A stretch of DNA of 64,000 nucleotides from Paucibacter aquatile (GTDB taxonomy: Bacteria > Pseudomonadota > Gammaproteobacteria > Burkholderiales > Burkholderiaceae_C). Below are positions 41,164 to 50,350 of this stretch, in pieces. The first letter of the stretch is position 1, and each line of letters starts with the position of its first letter. A program made the translations under genes and the position numbers. Location: the NCBI RefSeq assembly GCF_002885975.1, contig NZ_POSP01000003.1:3348001-3412000 (forward strand). The letters run 5' to 3'. The notes under the pieces are model-generated. The model saw only the letters and a list, made by a program, of their open reading frames with translations. It made no database searches and had not been told where the DNA came from.

Positions 41164-41173
41164 CTCAAGAGCT

Positions 41174-42541
41174 TTATAGCCCCCTGACGCAGTCCATCGC
41201 TTCCTCGATGCGCTCGACCGCATGCACGGTCAGGCCTTCGATGGGCTTCTTGGGCGCATTGGCCTTCGGCACGACGGCGACGCTGAAGCCCAGCTTGGCG
41301 GCTTCTTTCAAGCGCTCCTGGCCCCGCGGTGCGGGGCGCACCTCACCGGCCAGACCGACCTCGCCGAAGGCGATGAAGCCCTTGGGAAGGGGACGGCCGC
41401 GCAGCGAGCTCTGGATGGCCAGCAGCACGGCCAGGTCGGCCGCCGGCTCGTTGATGCGCACGCCGCCGACGGCGTTGATGAAGACATCCTGATCCTGGGT
41501 GGCCACGCCGGCATGGCGGTGCAGCACGGCCAGCAGCATGGCCAGGCGGTCGCGGTCCAGGCCGACCGAGAGCCGGCGCGGGCTGGGCCCGCCGCCATCG
41601 ACCAGGGCTTGCAGCTCGACCAGCAGGGGCCGTGTGCCCTCCAGCGTCACCAGCACACAGCTGCCGGGCACCGGCTCGCCGTGGGTGCTCAGGAAGATGG
41701 CGCTGGGGTTGGCCACGCCCTTGAGGCCTTTCTCGGTCATGGCGAAGACGCCGATCTCGTTGACGGCACCAAAGCGGTTCTTGATCGCCCGCACCAGGCG
41801 GAAGCTGCTGTGGGTGTCGCCCTCGAAGTACAGCACCGTGTCGACGATGTGCTCCAGCACGCGCGGCCCGGCCAGTGAGCCTTCCTTGGTGACATGGCCG
41901 ACCAGCACCATGGCGCAGCCGCTGGCCTTGGCCGTGCGCGTCAGCTGGGCCGCGCATTCACGCACTTGGGCCACCGAGCCGGGGGCCGAGCTCAGGTGTT
42001 CGGAGTACAGGGTCTGGATCGAGTCGATGACGCAGAAGGCCGGCGTCTCGGCCTCCAGCGTGGCCAGGATTTTTTCCAGGCTGATCTCGGCCAGCACGCG
42101 CACCTTGTGGCCCGAGAGGCCCAGGCGGCGCGAGCGCATGGCGATCTGCGCGCCCGACTCTTCGCCAGTGACGTAGAGCACGGGCAGCTTCTGCGACAGG
42201 TCTTCCACCGCTTGCAGCAGCAGGGTGGACTTGCCGATGCCCGGGTCGCCGCCGATCAGCACCACGCCGCCAGCGACGATGCCGCCGCCGAGCACGCGGT
42301 CCAGCTCGTCCTGGCCCGTGGGGGTGCGCTCGAAATCGGTGGCCTCGATCTCGCTCAGCGTGGCCACCGGCTGGCTCTTGGCCAGGGCCTGGTAGCGGTT
42401 GTTCTTGCCGCCCGCGCCGGGCGCCTCGGCCACGCCCTCGATCAAGGTGTTCCAGGCGCCGCAGCTGGGGCATTTGCCCAGCCATTTGGGGCTGATGCCG
42501 CCGCAGTCCGAGCAGGTGTAGATGGATTTTTCTTTGGCCAT
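41174..42541 (-). CDS. radA: RadA DNA repair protein
   Basis: The 455-residue recombination protein has a C4 zinc finger (YTCSDCGGISPKWLGKCPSCGAW), a RecA-like ATPase with Walker A GDPGIGKSTLLLQ, the KNRFG motif in RAIKNRFGAVNEIGVF, and a Lon-protease-like C-terminal domain. It promotes branch migration in homologous recombination. The ATG at 42541 is chosen because the family begins with this MAKEKS start. It is convergent with the AT-rich gene. Confidence 0.97.
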   Translation of the reverse strand: MAKEKSIYTCSDCGGISPKWLGKCPSCGAWNTLIEGVAEAPGAGGKNNRYQALAKSQPVATLSEIEATDFERTPTGQDELDRVLGGGIVAGGVVLIGGDPGIGKSTLLLQAVEDLSQKLPVLYVTGEESGAQIAMRSRRLGLSGHKVRVLAEISLEKILATLEAETPAFCVIDSIQTLYSEHLSSAPGSVAQVRECAAQLTRTAKASGCAMVLVGHVTKEGSLAGPRVLEHIVDTVLYFEGDTHSSFRLVRAIKNRFGAVNEIGVFAMTEKGLKGVANPSAIFLSTHGEPVPGSCVLVTLEGTRPLLVELQALVDGGGPSPRRLSVGLDRDRLAMLLAVLHRHAGVATQDQDVFINAVGGVRINEPAADLAVLLAIQSSLRGRPLPKGFIAFGEVGLAGEVRPAPRGQERLKEAAKLGFSVAVVPKANAPKKPIEGLTVHAVERIEEAMDCVRGL

Positions 42542-42676
42542 GGTGCGATTGTCCTCGTTCACCGTCGCCACCTCGGCGGCGCTTGCGCGGGCGATGCTCG
42601 CCCCAAGCAGGCGCTGGCCCGTGGTGCCAGAATGTCGGCCTGGCCGACGTCGTGTGCAGGCCCGAAGGAGCAGTCA

Positions 42677-43306
42677 ATGGAGTTTTCGACCTGGTTGGCA
42701 TTTTTTGCCGCCTCCTGGGCCATCAGCCTGTCGCCGGGTGCCGGCGCGATCGCGGCCATGAGCTCGGGCCTCAACCACGGTTTTCGGCGCGGCTACTTCA
42801 CCACCTTCGGTCTGATCCTGGGCATCCTGACCCAGATCCTGCTGGTGGGCGCGGGCTTGGGCGCCCTGATCGCCACCTCCAGCATCGGCTTTGCCATCGT
42901 CAAATGGCTGGGCGTGGCCTACCTCGTCTACCTCGGCATCCAGCAATGGCGCGCGCCAGCCACGCCCATGGTGGCGGCCGACAACGACGCGGCCCAGGTG
43001 ACGCGACGCCAACTGGTGCTGCGCGGCTGGGCCATCAACGCGGTCAACCCCAAGGGCACGGTCTTCCTGCTGGCGGTGGTGCCGCAGTTTCTGGATCTCA
43101 AGGCCAGCCTTGTGCAGCAGTACCTGGTGATTGCGGCCACCCTGGGCTTCACCGATCTGGTGGTGATGGCCGGCTACACGGTGCTGGCCGCAAGGGTGCT
43201 CTCGGCCCTGCGTTCACCGGCGCATATCAAGGCCATGAACCGCACCTTCGGCGGCCTCTTTGTCGCCGCCGGGGCCTTGCTGGCCAGCTTCAAGCGCAGT
43301 GTCTGA
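42677..43306 (+). CDS. LysE/RhtB-family amino acid exporter
   Basis: The 209-residue protein has six membrane helices in the LysE/RhtB layout, with SLSPGAGAIAAMSSGLNHGFRRGY near the start (the conserved family turn) and INAVNPKGTVFLLAVVPQFLD in the middle. It exports amino acids or related small molecules; the substrate is not readable. ATG 42677 fits the family length. The gene is divergent from radA. Confidence 0.9.
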   Translation: MEFSTWLAFFAASWAISLSPGAGAIAAMSSGLNHGFRRGYFTTFGLILGILTQILLVGAGLGALIATSSIGFAIVKWLGVAYLVYLGIQQWRAPATPMVAADNDAAQVTRRQLVLRGWAINAVNPKGTVFLLAVVPQFLDLKASLVQQYLVIAATLGFTDLVVMAGYTVLAARVLSALRSPAHIKAMNRTFGGLFVAAGALLASFKRSV

Positions 43307-43353
43307 GGCGCCGCGCCTGCCCTGAGCCACCTCTGCTCCGATTCATCTTCCGC

Positions 43354-43386
43354 AGGCCGCCTGTTCCGGGCGGCCTTTGCTTTTTT
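43354..43386 (+). terminator. Rho-independent terminator after the LysE gene
   Basis: AGGCCGCC pairs with GGCGGCCT across a short loop, followed by a T-rich stretch ending in six T residues at 43381-43386. Confidence 0.7.
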
Positions 43387-43397
43387 GGCGAGCTGTC

Positions 43398-44288
43398 ATG
43401 TCGACTTCTGCGATTTCCACCCGCTGGCTGTTCTGGGGCCCCACGCTGATCTGGGCCAGCACCTGGCATGTGATCCTCTACCAGCTGGACAGCGGCGTGC
43501 CGGTGCTCAATTCGGTGGGCTGGCGTTTTGCCATCGCGTCGGCCTTGCTGTTCGCGCTGGCGCGTTGGCGGCGCGAGTCCCTGGCCATGCCAGGCTCGGC
43601 CCATCTGCTGATGCTGGCCACCGGCATCGTGCAGTACAGCGGCAATTACTACTCGGTCTACGAGGCCGAGCGTCACATCCCCAGCGGCCTGGTGGCAGTG
43701 CTGTTCTGCCTGATGGTGTTCGGCAACGCGCTGAGCGGCCGAATCTTCTTCGGTCAGACGGTGACCCGCCGCTTCTTGCTCTGCGCCAGCGGTGGCGTGG
43801 TCGGCGTGGTGTTGATTTTCTGGCCCGAGATCGCCGAGACCGGCGCGCGCCCCACGGCCGCCCTGGGCTTGGGCTTGGGGCTGCTGGCCGTGCTGGCCGC
43901 CTGCATCGGCAATGTGCTGACCCTGACGCTGACGCGGCGCGGCCTGCCCCTGGTGCCCATCCTCGCCTGGAGCATGGGCTATGGCGCCGTCTTTCTGTTG
44001 CTGATGTCGCTGTTCAGCGGTCAGGGCCTGCATTTCGACTGGCATGCACCCTATGTGCTGAGCCTGCTTTACCTGGCGGTGTTCGGCTCGGTCACCGCCT
44101 TTGTTCTGTATTTCAAGCTGGCGCAGTTGCAAGGGCCGGCGCGCGCCGCGCTGACCGGGGTGGTGATCCCGGTGATCGCCCTCGTGATCTCGGCGGCGCT
44201 GGAGGGCTGGGCGCCCAGCCTGCTCTCGCTGGCCGGCATGGCTTTGTGCCTGGGCAGCATCTATCTGGCCACGCGACCCGTGCGCTAA
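43398..44288 (+). CDS. EamA/DMT-family transporter
   Basis: The 296-residue protein has about ten membrane helices, arranged as two EamA repeats (residues ~8-140 and ~152-290). Typical motifs are GPTLIWASTWHVILYQL at the start and GSVTAFVLYFKLAQLQGP in the second repeat. These proteins export metabolites such as amino acids or nucleotides. The ATG at 43398 follows the terminator hairpin closely, so the gene needs its own promoter or is read through. Confidence 0.9.
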   Translation: MSTSAISTRWLFWGPTLIWASTWHVILYQLDSGVPVLNSVGWRFAIASALLFALARWRRESLAMPGSAHLLMLATGIVQYSGNYYSVYEAERHIPSGLVAVLFCLMVFGNALSGRIFFGQTVTRRFLLCASGGVVGVVLIFWPEIAETGARPTAALGLGLGLLAVLAACIGNVLTLTLTRRGLPLVPILAWSMGYGAVFLLLMSLFSGQGLHFDWHAPYVLSLLYLAVFGSVTAFVLYFKLAQLQGPARAALTGVVIPVIALVISAALEGWAPSLLSLAGMALCLGSIYLATRPVR

Positions 44289-44465
44289 AGGGCTCGTGCC
44301 ACTCTGGCACACAGGGTTGGCCCGAGCCTCTTGACCGGGACAGTTCCCCCTAGCTCGCAGTCTTGTGAGCGCCTGTCACGCTGCTGACACTGAAGCCACG
44401 AAGCGCCGCTTGCCTGTGACGCCTCGGATCGCGAACACCACGCAATGACTTCAAGGGAACTGTCC

Positions 44466-45122
44466 ATGTCGCTCACCTCCAAATTCCTGATCAAGCCTCT
44501 GGCTTTGGCCGCACTGGTCGCCGCCGCCGGCGCTGCGCAAGCTTCCGTGACCGTCTACACCTCGCAGGCCGCCTTTCTGGCGGCGGTGACTGCGCCCGGC
44601 GTCGACACCTTCACCGGCTTCTCCATCACCGGCTCTACGCCCAGCCCCATCACCCGCAGTGCGGGCGCCTACGGCTACACCGCCTCGGTCACCACCACCT
44701 CCTTCTTCGGCGCCGGCACCACGGCCAATCCCTGGCTGTCCACCAACACCGCCACCGACACCATCACCTTCAACAACTTCACCGGCGGCGTCAGCGCCTT
44801 TGGTGGCAACTTCTTTGGCTCCAACATCGCGGGTCTGTTCGCGGCCGGCGATGTGGTGCTGACCGCCACCGATGCCAGCGGCACCTACACCCAGTCCATC
44901 ACCGGCGCCACCACCAGCAGCTTCCTCGGCTTTGTGTCCGATGGCCCGCTGCTGTCGGCCACCCTGGCGGCAGTGCAACCGGCCTCCGGCTTCCTCTGGC
45001 CCACGGCCGACAACCTGACCCTGGCCGCGGTCGCCGCAGTGCCGGAGCCGGGCACCTATGCCCTGTTGCTGTCGGGTCTGGGCGTGCTCGGCTTCATGGC
45101 ACGCCGCCGCCGCGAAGGCTGA
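44466..45122 (+). CDS. PEP-CTERM sorting-signal protein
   Basis: The 218-residue protein has a signal peptide (LALAALVAAAGAAQA) and a C-terminal PEP-CTERM signal: VPEPGTYALLLSGLGVLGF followed by ARRRR. The core is rich in T, S and G (FTGGVSAFGGNFFGSNIAGL). Such proteins are processed by an exosortase and usually belong to the exopolysaccharide/biofilm system. No exosortase gene is in the window. ATG 44466 gives the proper signal peptide. Confidence 0.93.
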   Translation: MSLTSKFLIKPLALAALVAAAGAAQASVTVYTSQAAFLAAVTAPGVDTFTGFSITGSTPSPITRSAGAYGYTASVTTTSFFGAGTTANPWLSTNTATDTITFNNFTGGVSAFGGNFFGSNIAGLFAAGDVVLTATDASGTYTQSITGATTSSFLGFVSDGPLLSATLAAVQPASGFLWPTADNLTLAAVAAVPEPGTYALLLSGLGVLGFMARRRREG

Positions 45123-45178
45123 TCGCCGACACCCCCGGGCAAGCCCTCTCCGGCTTTGCCCGCTTGACGCTGCCCATG

Positions 45179-45207
45179 CCCCGGCCTACCTTGGGACCGG
45201 GGTTTTT
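45179..45207 (+). terminator. Terminator after the first PEP-CTERM gene
   Basis: CCCCGG and CCGGGG flank a 12-base loop with further possible pairing, followed by five T residues. Confidence 0.6.
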
Positions 45208-45257
45208 GTTGTTGAGTGCTCACGGGCCGTGAGGCCGTCTGAAACAAAGGAAAAGTC

Positions 45258-45773
45258 ATGAGATTGTTCAAGCAAGCTGCAGCTCTGCTGCTGAGTGGTG
45301 CCGCGTTGCTGGCCTCGAGCCTGGCCCACGCGGACACGGTCTGGGCCTGGTCCTACAGCGGCTCGGGCGTGACCGCGTCCGGCACCCTGACCACCGGCGG
45401 TGCCGCCCTGGTGCCCGAGGACATCCTCAGCATCAGCGGCACGCGCAATGGCCAGACCATCCTCGGCCTGGTGCCGCTGGGGGAAGACAGCAACTTCCTC
45501 TACGACAACAAGTTCGTCAACGATGGCGCTTACTTCAGCGAAGCGGGTCTGCTGTTCGACGTGGGCGGCGGCGATGCCGGCCACTTCAATGTGTACTTTT
45601 TCGAAGGCCAGCACTTCGACTTGCAAGTGATCGACGGTCAGGCGATCGAGATTCCGATCAGTTTCTCCGTCACGGCCGTGCCTGAAGCTGCCACTTATGT
45701 CTACATGGCCCTGGGCCTGGCAGGTCTGGGTGCACTGAGCCGTCGTCGCCGTGGCGTCGCCACCTCGGCCTGA
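45258..45773 (+). CDS. PEP-CTERM-like protein with variant sorting signal
   Basis: This 171-residue exported protein has a signal peptide (ALLLSGAALLASSLAHA). It ends in VPEAATYVYMALGLAGLGAL followed by SRRRR, a PEP-CTERM-type tail whose third residue is A instead of P. The core contains PEDILSISGTRNGQTILGLVP and DGAYFSEAGLLFDVGGG, similar to small secreted PEP-CTERM proteins. It probably shares an exosortase with the previous gene. The weakened motif leaves processing uncertain. Confidence 0.88.
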   Translation: MRLFKQAAALLLSGAALLASSLAHADTVWAWSYSGSGVTASGTLTTGGAALVPEDILSISGTRNGQTILGLVPLGEDSNFLYDNKFVNDGAYFSEAGLLFDVGGGDAGHFNVYFFEGQHFDLQVIDGQAIEIPISFSVTAVPEAATYVYMALGLAGLGALSRRRRGVATSA

Positions 45774-45814
45774 TCGAGAAACCTGCATTCAAGCCTGCCG
45801 ATCGCAGGCCACGA

Positions 45815-45847
45815 GGCGAGCGCCCGCACCGGGCGGCTCGCCTTTTT
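45815..45847 (+). terminator. Rho-independent terminator after the second PEP-CTERM gene
   Basis: GGCGAGCGCCCG and GGGCGGCTCGCC form a long, slightly imperfect stem with a CACC loop, followed by five T residues. Confidence 0.8.
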
Positions 45848-45856
45848 CGTTTCAGC

Positions 45857-47260
45857 TCAGCGCCCCACCATGTCCTCGACCCGCACCCATTGGTCGAACT
45901 GTTCGCCGCTGAGCTCGCCCAGTTGCAGGGCCGCCTCGCGCAGGCTCAGGCCATGCGCGTGCGCGTGTTTGGCGATGGCGCTGGCCCGGTCGTAGCCGAT
46001 GTGCGGCGCCAGCGCCGTCACCAGCATCAAGGATTCGTTCAGCAGCTGCTCGATGCGCGCACGTCGCGGCGCGATGCCGGCCACGCAGTGGCGGGCGAAG
46101 CTGCGCGCGCCGTCGCTGAGCAGGCGGGCGCTTTGCAGGAAGTTGTGGGCCATCATGGGCCGGAAGACGTTGAGCTCGAAGTTGCCGCTGGCGCCGCCGA
46201 TATTGAGCGCCACGTCATTGCCGAAGACCTGGCAGCAGATCATGGTCAGCGCCTCGCTCTGGGTCGGGTTGACCTTGCCCGGCATGATGGAGGAGCCCGG
46301 CTCGTTCTCCGGAATCTGCAGCTCGCCGATGCCGCAGCGCGGGCCGCTCGCCAGCCAGCGGATGTCGTTGGCAATTTTCATCAGGCTCGCGGCCACCGTC
46401 TTGAGCACGCCGTGGCCGTGCACCAGCGCATCGGCCGCCGCCATCACCTCAAACTTGTTGGGCGCACTGACAAAGGGCAGGCCGGTCGCCTCGGCGATGC
46501 CGGCCGCGGCCCGGGCGGCAAAGGCCGGGTGGGCGTTCAGGCCGATGCCAACTGCCGTGCCGCCCAGGGCCAGCTGGTAGAGGTGGGGCAGGGCGGCCTG
46601 CAGATGCAAGCGGCCCTGCTCCAGCTGGGCAACATAGCCCGAGAACTCCTGGCCCAGGGTCAGCGGCGTGGCGTCTTGCAGATGGGTGCGGCCGATCTTG
46701 ATGATGTCGGCAAAGGCCTGGGCCTTGAGGTCGAGCTGGCCGCGCAACTCGTCCAGGGCCGGCATCAGCTGCTGCTCGATGGCCAGCGCGGCAGCGATGT
46801 GCATGGCCGTGGGAAAGACATCGTTGGAGGACTGGCCGAGGTTGACCTCGTCGTTCGGGTGCACCCGCCGCGCCGGCCCGCGCACGCCGCCGAGCAGCTC
46901 GCTGGCCCGGTTGGCCAGCACCTCGTTGACATTCATATTCGTCTGCGTGCCCGAGCCGGTCTGCCAGACCGAGAGTGGAAACTCCTCGGCCCAGCGCCCG
47001 GCCAGCACTTCATCGGCGGCCGCGACGATGGCGGCGGCCTTGTCGGCGCTCAGCAGACCTAACTCCCCATTGACGCGGGCGCTGATCTTCTTCACCAGCA
47101 CCAGTGCATGGATCAGCTCGGGGGCCTGGCGTTCGGTGGAGATGGCGAAGAACTGCAGCGAGCGCTGTGTCTGCGCGCCCCAGAGGTGATCGGCCGGCAC
47201 GGCGATGTCGCCAAAGCTGTCGTGCTCAAGCCGCTGGGCTGCGGTGTGGGTGTCGGGCAT
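45857..47260 (-). CDS. fumC: Class II fumarate hydratase
   Basis: The 467-residue enzyme interconverts fumarate and L-malate in the TCA cycle, without an iron-sulphur cluster. It has the fumarase/aspartase signature GSSIMPGKVNPTQSE, DRWAEEFPLSVWQTGSGTQTNMNVNEV-like stretches (VWQTGSGTQTNMNVNEV) and HPNDEVNLGQSSNDVFPTA. ATG 47260 is chosen, since the longer frame is not conserved. The gene is convergent with the PEP-CTERM gene. Confidence 0.96.
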   Translation of the reverse strand: MPDTHTAAQRLEHDSFGDIAVPADHLWGAQTQRSLQFFAISTERQAPELIHALVLVKKISARVNGELGLLSADKAAAIVAAADEVLAGRWAEEFPLSVWQTGSGTQTNMNVNEVLANRASELLGGVRGPARRVHPNDEVNLGQSSNDVFPTAMHIAAALAIEQQLMPALDELRGQLDLKAQAFADIIKIGRTHLQDATPLTLGQEFSGYVAQLEQGRLHLQAALPHLYQLALGGTAVGIGLNAHPAFAARAAAGIAEATGLPFVSAPNKFEVMAAADALVHGHGVLKTVAASLMKIANDIRWLASGPRCGIGELQIPENEPGSSIMPGKVNPTQSEALTMICCQVFGNDVALNIGGASGNFELNVFRPMMAHNFLQSARLLSDGARSFARHCVAGIAPRRARIEQLLNESLMLVTALAPHIGYDRASAIAKHAHAHGLSLREAALQLGELSGEQFDQWVRVEDMVGR

Positions 47261-47522
47261 GGTGGGCGCTCCAGAAATGGGCGCCACGGGCTTTGCGGCA
47301 GCGAAAGCGGGGGCGGCGCACCCCCGAGCTTGGCACAGGGGCGCCAGGGTCCCGGAGGTCATGGCCGCGCTTGTTTGTGTGCGGCTACAGACGCAGCGCG
47401 CGGCCGCTTTCGCCGTTGACGCCAGGCCGGGCGGGTCTTTAGCCTGGGTTCAGGCCGGCGGTTCCGAAGAGCCGCGGCCCTGGCTTGAAGACGCGTTTGC
47501 TTTGATCGAAAGGATGGCTCTC

Positions 47523-48239
47523 ATGATTCCGCAGCATGCCCCGCAGTTCGATTCCTCTTCTACGTCCTCTTCCACCTTGACGGTGTTCGACGCGGGGCTG
47601 AAGCCTCAGCCCGGTCTGGCCCGCTACACCGGCTTGGGGTTTGCGGCCCTGGTGCACGTGGCCCTGGTGGTGGGTCTGATCCAGGGCTTTGCCCGGCCCG
47701 GCCTGCCCAAGCCACCGGCCCAGACCGATGTGCAGGTGCTGATCGACACGCCCAAGCCGCCCGACCCCGTGCGGCAGCCGGTGCCGGTGGATCTGCCTCA
47801 GCAGCTGCGCGACATCCCTTTGCCGCCCCAGGTGCCGGTGCCTGAATTCGTGATCCAGCGCGACCCCAGCCCCAACGACATCGTGACCCGCTACGACGGA
47901 CCGCCGGTGGTGGACTTCACGCCGCGGCCGGCCGTGGTCGAGCCGGTCCTGAACCCGCCGGTGGCCGAGCCGGCGATTCGCCAGGCCGGCATGGTCTGCA
48001 CCCAGATGGCCCGGCCCGAGCTGCCGGCCGTCAGTTGGACGGGTGAGGCGGTGTTCAAAATCCTGGCCACCGTGCGCGAGGGCCGGGTGGTGGCCACCGA
48101 AGTCCTGCTCGCGCGCGGCGCGATGGATGCCAAGACCCGCCGCCTGCTGATGGCGGCGGTGGATGGCACGTTGCGTGAGCATTACGTCTGCCCGGGCAAC
48201 CATCGTTTCGAGCAGGAGTTCGCCTTCCGCGTCGACTGA
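47523..48239 (+). CDS. TonB-like energy-transducing protein
   Basis: The 238-residue protein has an N-terminal membrane helix (LGFAALVHVALVVGLIQGF), a proline-rich periplasmic region (DTPKPPDPVRQPVPVDLPQQL and more), and a C-terminal TonB-like domain ending FRVD, with WTGEAVFKILATVREGRVVATEVLL and a cysteine pair (C-T and VCPGN). It probably spans the periplasm to drive outer-membrane receptors. No ExbB/ExbD is adjacent. ATG 47523 has an AAAGGA site about 8 bases upstream; ATG 47514 is an alternative. Confidence 0.82.
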   Translation: MIPQHAPQFDSSSTSSSTLTVFDAGLKPQPGLARYTGLGFAALVHVALVVGLIQGFARPGLPKPPAQTDVQVLIDTPKPPDPVRQPVPVDLPQQLRDIPLPPQVPVPEFVIQRDPSPNDIVTRYDGPPVVDFTPRPAVVEPVLNPPVAEPAIRQAGMVCTQMARPELPAVSWTGEAVFKILATVREGRVVATEVLLARGAMDAKTRRLLMAAVDGTLREHYVCPGNHRFEQEFAFRVD

Positions 48240-48247
48240 GTTGGGGC

Positions 48248-48664
48248 TCAGAGCGAGGGCGCCTTGCGAGTGCTCTCGTCGTTGTGCCAGCCCAGGCCCG
48301 GGACGGGCTTGGGTGCTTCGGGCACCAGCAGCCAGAGCACCAGGTAGGTGATCAGGCCGGCGCCGTGGCAGAACAGCAAGGCCAGGAAGAGCAGGCGCCA
48401 GATCCAGGCGGCCGTGCCGCTGACGACCATCAGGCCACCGCAGACGCCGCCCAGCCAGCGTTCCTCGCGGCTGCGTTGCAGGCGGTTGATGGCTGAGCCC
48501 AGGCCGGCGTCGGCCGCGGACGAGCTGCGGTTCTGTGCGCCAGCTTCGGGGCTGGCCGCTTGACCCTGCAACAGCCGCTCCTTGGCGCGCTGAAACTCTT
48601 CGTCGGACAGTTGGCCGCGTTGATGGAGTTCGGCCAGGCGTTCGAGTTCGTTGCTGAGGGACAT
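48248..48664 (-). CDS. SHOCT- and PspC-domain membrane protein
   Basis: The 138-residue protein has an N-terminal SHOCT-like segment (LERLAELHQRGQLSDEEFQRAKERLL), a linker, and a PspC domain (RSREERWLGGVCGGLMVVSG then WIWRLLFLALLFCHGAGLITYLVLWLLVPEA is split here: two hydrophobic helices). PspC proteins respond to envelope stress. The ATG at 48664 is chosen over 48691 because it starts with the SHOCT segment. It ends 8 bases from the TonB-like stop. Confidence 0.85.
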   Translation of the reverse strand: MSLSNELERLAELHQRGQLSDEEFQRAKERLLQGQAASPEAGAQNRSSSAADAGLGSAINRLQRSREERWLGGVCGGLMVVSGTAAWIWRLLFLALLFCHGAGLITYLVLWLLVPEAPKPVPGLGWHNDESTRKAPSL

Positions 48665-48805
48665 GATGGTGGGCTCCGGTCTTGCTTGCATGGCGAGCTG
48701 CCATGGAAGCCAGTGTGCGCAAGCAGCCCGCCCCGGGCCAGAGGGCTGCGACGAACTGCAAACTGCGTCGACCCAGCTGCACGCACCGAGGGTGAACCCT
48801 AGGTA

Positions 48806-49213
48806 TCAGTCGCCCTGGACCCGCCCCCGCCCCGCCTTGACGCCGCTGCGCAAGGCCTTGCCGGCCAGGCGGCGCTGCTGCGAGCCCCAGGTGGGCTTGG
48901 TGGCCCTGCGGGCTTTGGGCGTGTGGGCCACGCTCTGCACCAGCTCCTGCAGCCGGGCCACGGCCTCGGCGCGGTTGGCCTCCTGGCTGCGCGAGTCCTG
49001 GGCCTTGATGACCACCACGCCCTCGCCGTTGATGCGCTGGTCCGACAGAGCCATCAAGCGCTGCTTGATCAGCGGTGGCAAGCTGGAGCGCTGGATGTCA
49101 AAACGCAGATGCACGGCGCTCGACACCTTGTTGACGTTCTGCCCACCCGGGCCGCTGGCGCGGATGAAGCTGAAATCCAGCTCCCAGTCGGCGGGTGTCC
49201 AGGCGAGGTTCAT
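48806..49213 (-). CDS. arfB: ArfB ribosome-rescue peptidyl-tRNA hydrolase
   Basis: The 135-residue protein has the class I release-factor motif GGQ at residues 23-25 (ASGPGGQNVNKVSSAV) and a positively charged C-terminal tail (HTPKARRATKPTWGSQQRRLAGK). ArfB inserts this tail into the empty mRNA channel of stalled ribosomes and hydrolyses the peptidyl-tRNA. Length fits. It lies 21 bases before the end of alr. Confidence 0.95.
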   Translation of the reverse strand: MNLAWTPADWELDFSFIRASGPGGQNVNKVSSAVHLRFDIQRSSLPPLIKQRLMALSDQRINGEGVVVIKAQDSRSQEANRAEAVARLQELVQSVAHTPKARRATKPTWGSQQRRLAGKALRSGVKAGRGRVQGD

Positions 49214-49234
49214 CGCTGCCCCGCCTGCTGGGCC

Positions 49235-50350
49235 TCAGTCACCGTGCACCACGGTGACGGGCACGCGCTTGGTCAGGGCGCACATCAGTTCATAGCCGAT
49301 GGTGCCGGCGGCCTTGGCCACCTCGTCGATGCCCAGCACGGCGCCTCGGCTGCTCTGGCCCCAAAGCGTCACTTCGCTGCCGAATCCGGCCTGGGGCAGA
49401 TCGCTGAGGTCCACCGCCAGCATGTCCATGGAGACCCGGCCGACCGTGCGGCTGCGCAGGCCATCGACCAGCACCGGGGTTCCGGTGCCAGCATGGCGAG
49501 GGTAGCCGTCGGCATAGCCGCAGGCCACGGTGCCGATGCGCATGGCTTTGTCGGCGGTGAAGCTGCTGCCGTAGCCGACCGTGTCGCCGGGCTGCAATTG
49601 CTGGACGCCGATGACCTTGGCGCGCAAGCTCATGCCGGGCTTCAGGTCCCAGTGTGTGGCGTCATGCTCGGGGTAATCGGGCACTCCGCCATAGCTCATG
49701 ATGCCGGCGCGCACCCAGTCAGCCCGCACATGGCCCAGCTGGTTGTAACGCAGGGTGGCGGCGCTGTTGGAGAGTGAACGCTCACCGGGCAGGTCGGCGG
49801 TGGCCGTTTGAAAGGCGGCCACCTGATGGGCGATGCCGTCCTGGCCGAAGCGCTGGGCATCGGCGTCGGAGAAGTGGGTCATCAGAGAAATCTCGTCCAC
49901 CTGGGGCAGGGCGTTGAGCCGGGTCCAGGCGGCGCGGAAGGCTTGCGGGGTGAAGCCCAAGCGGTTCATGCCGCTGTTCATCTTCAGGAACACGCGGTGC
50001 GGCTCGTGCGTCTTGTGCATGGCCAGCCAGTCGATCTGTTGCTCGCAGTGCACGGCGTGCCAGAGCTTGAGGCGGGAGCACAGCTCCAGGTCGCGCGCTT
50101 CGAAGCAACCCTCCAGCAGCAGGATGGGCCCGCGCCAGCCGAGGGCGCGCACGCGCTGGGCTTCGTCCAGGTCCAGCAGGGCAATGCCGTCGGCGGCCCG
50201 GAAGGCCTCGAAGACGTTTTCGATGCCGTGGCCGTAGGCATTGGCTTTGACAACGGCCCAGACCTGGGCGTCCGGCGCGCAGGCGCGGGCGCGGGCCAGG
50301 TTGTGGGCCAGGTGGGGGAGGTGGATGAGGGCTTCGATCGGACGTGGCAT
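49235..50350 (-). CDS. alr: Alanine racemase
   Basis: The 371-residue PLP enzyme makes D-alanine for peptidoglycan. The PLP lysine is K35 in WAVVKANAYGHGIE. The C-terminal domain has LKPGMSLRAKVIGVQQLQPGDTVGYGSSF, with the catalytic tyrosine in VGYGSSF. It resembles the Alr/DadX type; the context gives no catabolic partner. It is followed by the ribosome-rescue gene on the same strand. Confidence 0.96.
   Translation of the reverse strand: MPRPIEALIHLPHLAHNLARARACAPDAQVWAVVKANAYGHGIENVFEAFRAADGIALLDLDEAQRVRALGWRGPILLLEGCFEARDLELCSRLKLWHAVHCEQQIDWLAMHKTHEPHRVFLKMNSGMNRLGFTPQAFRAAWTRLNALPQVDEISLMTHFSDADAQRFGQDGIAHQVAAFQTATADLPGERSLSNSAATLRYNQLGHVRADWVRAGIMSYGGVPDYPEHDATHWDLKPGMSLRAKVIGVQQLQPGDTVGYGSSFTADKAMRIGTVACGYADGYPRHAGTGTPVLVDGLRSRTVGRVSMDMLAVDLSDLPQAGFGSEVTLWGQSSRGAVLGIDEVAKAAGTIGYELMCALTKRVPVTVVHGD

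Noticed and set aside
48790..48805. CCCTAGG near 48796 as another copy of the island motif
   Set aside because: Only the CTAG core matches; the flanks differ and the nearby genes are unrelated.
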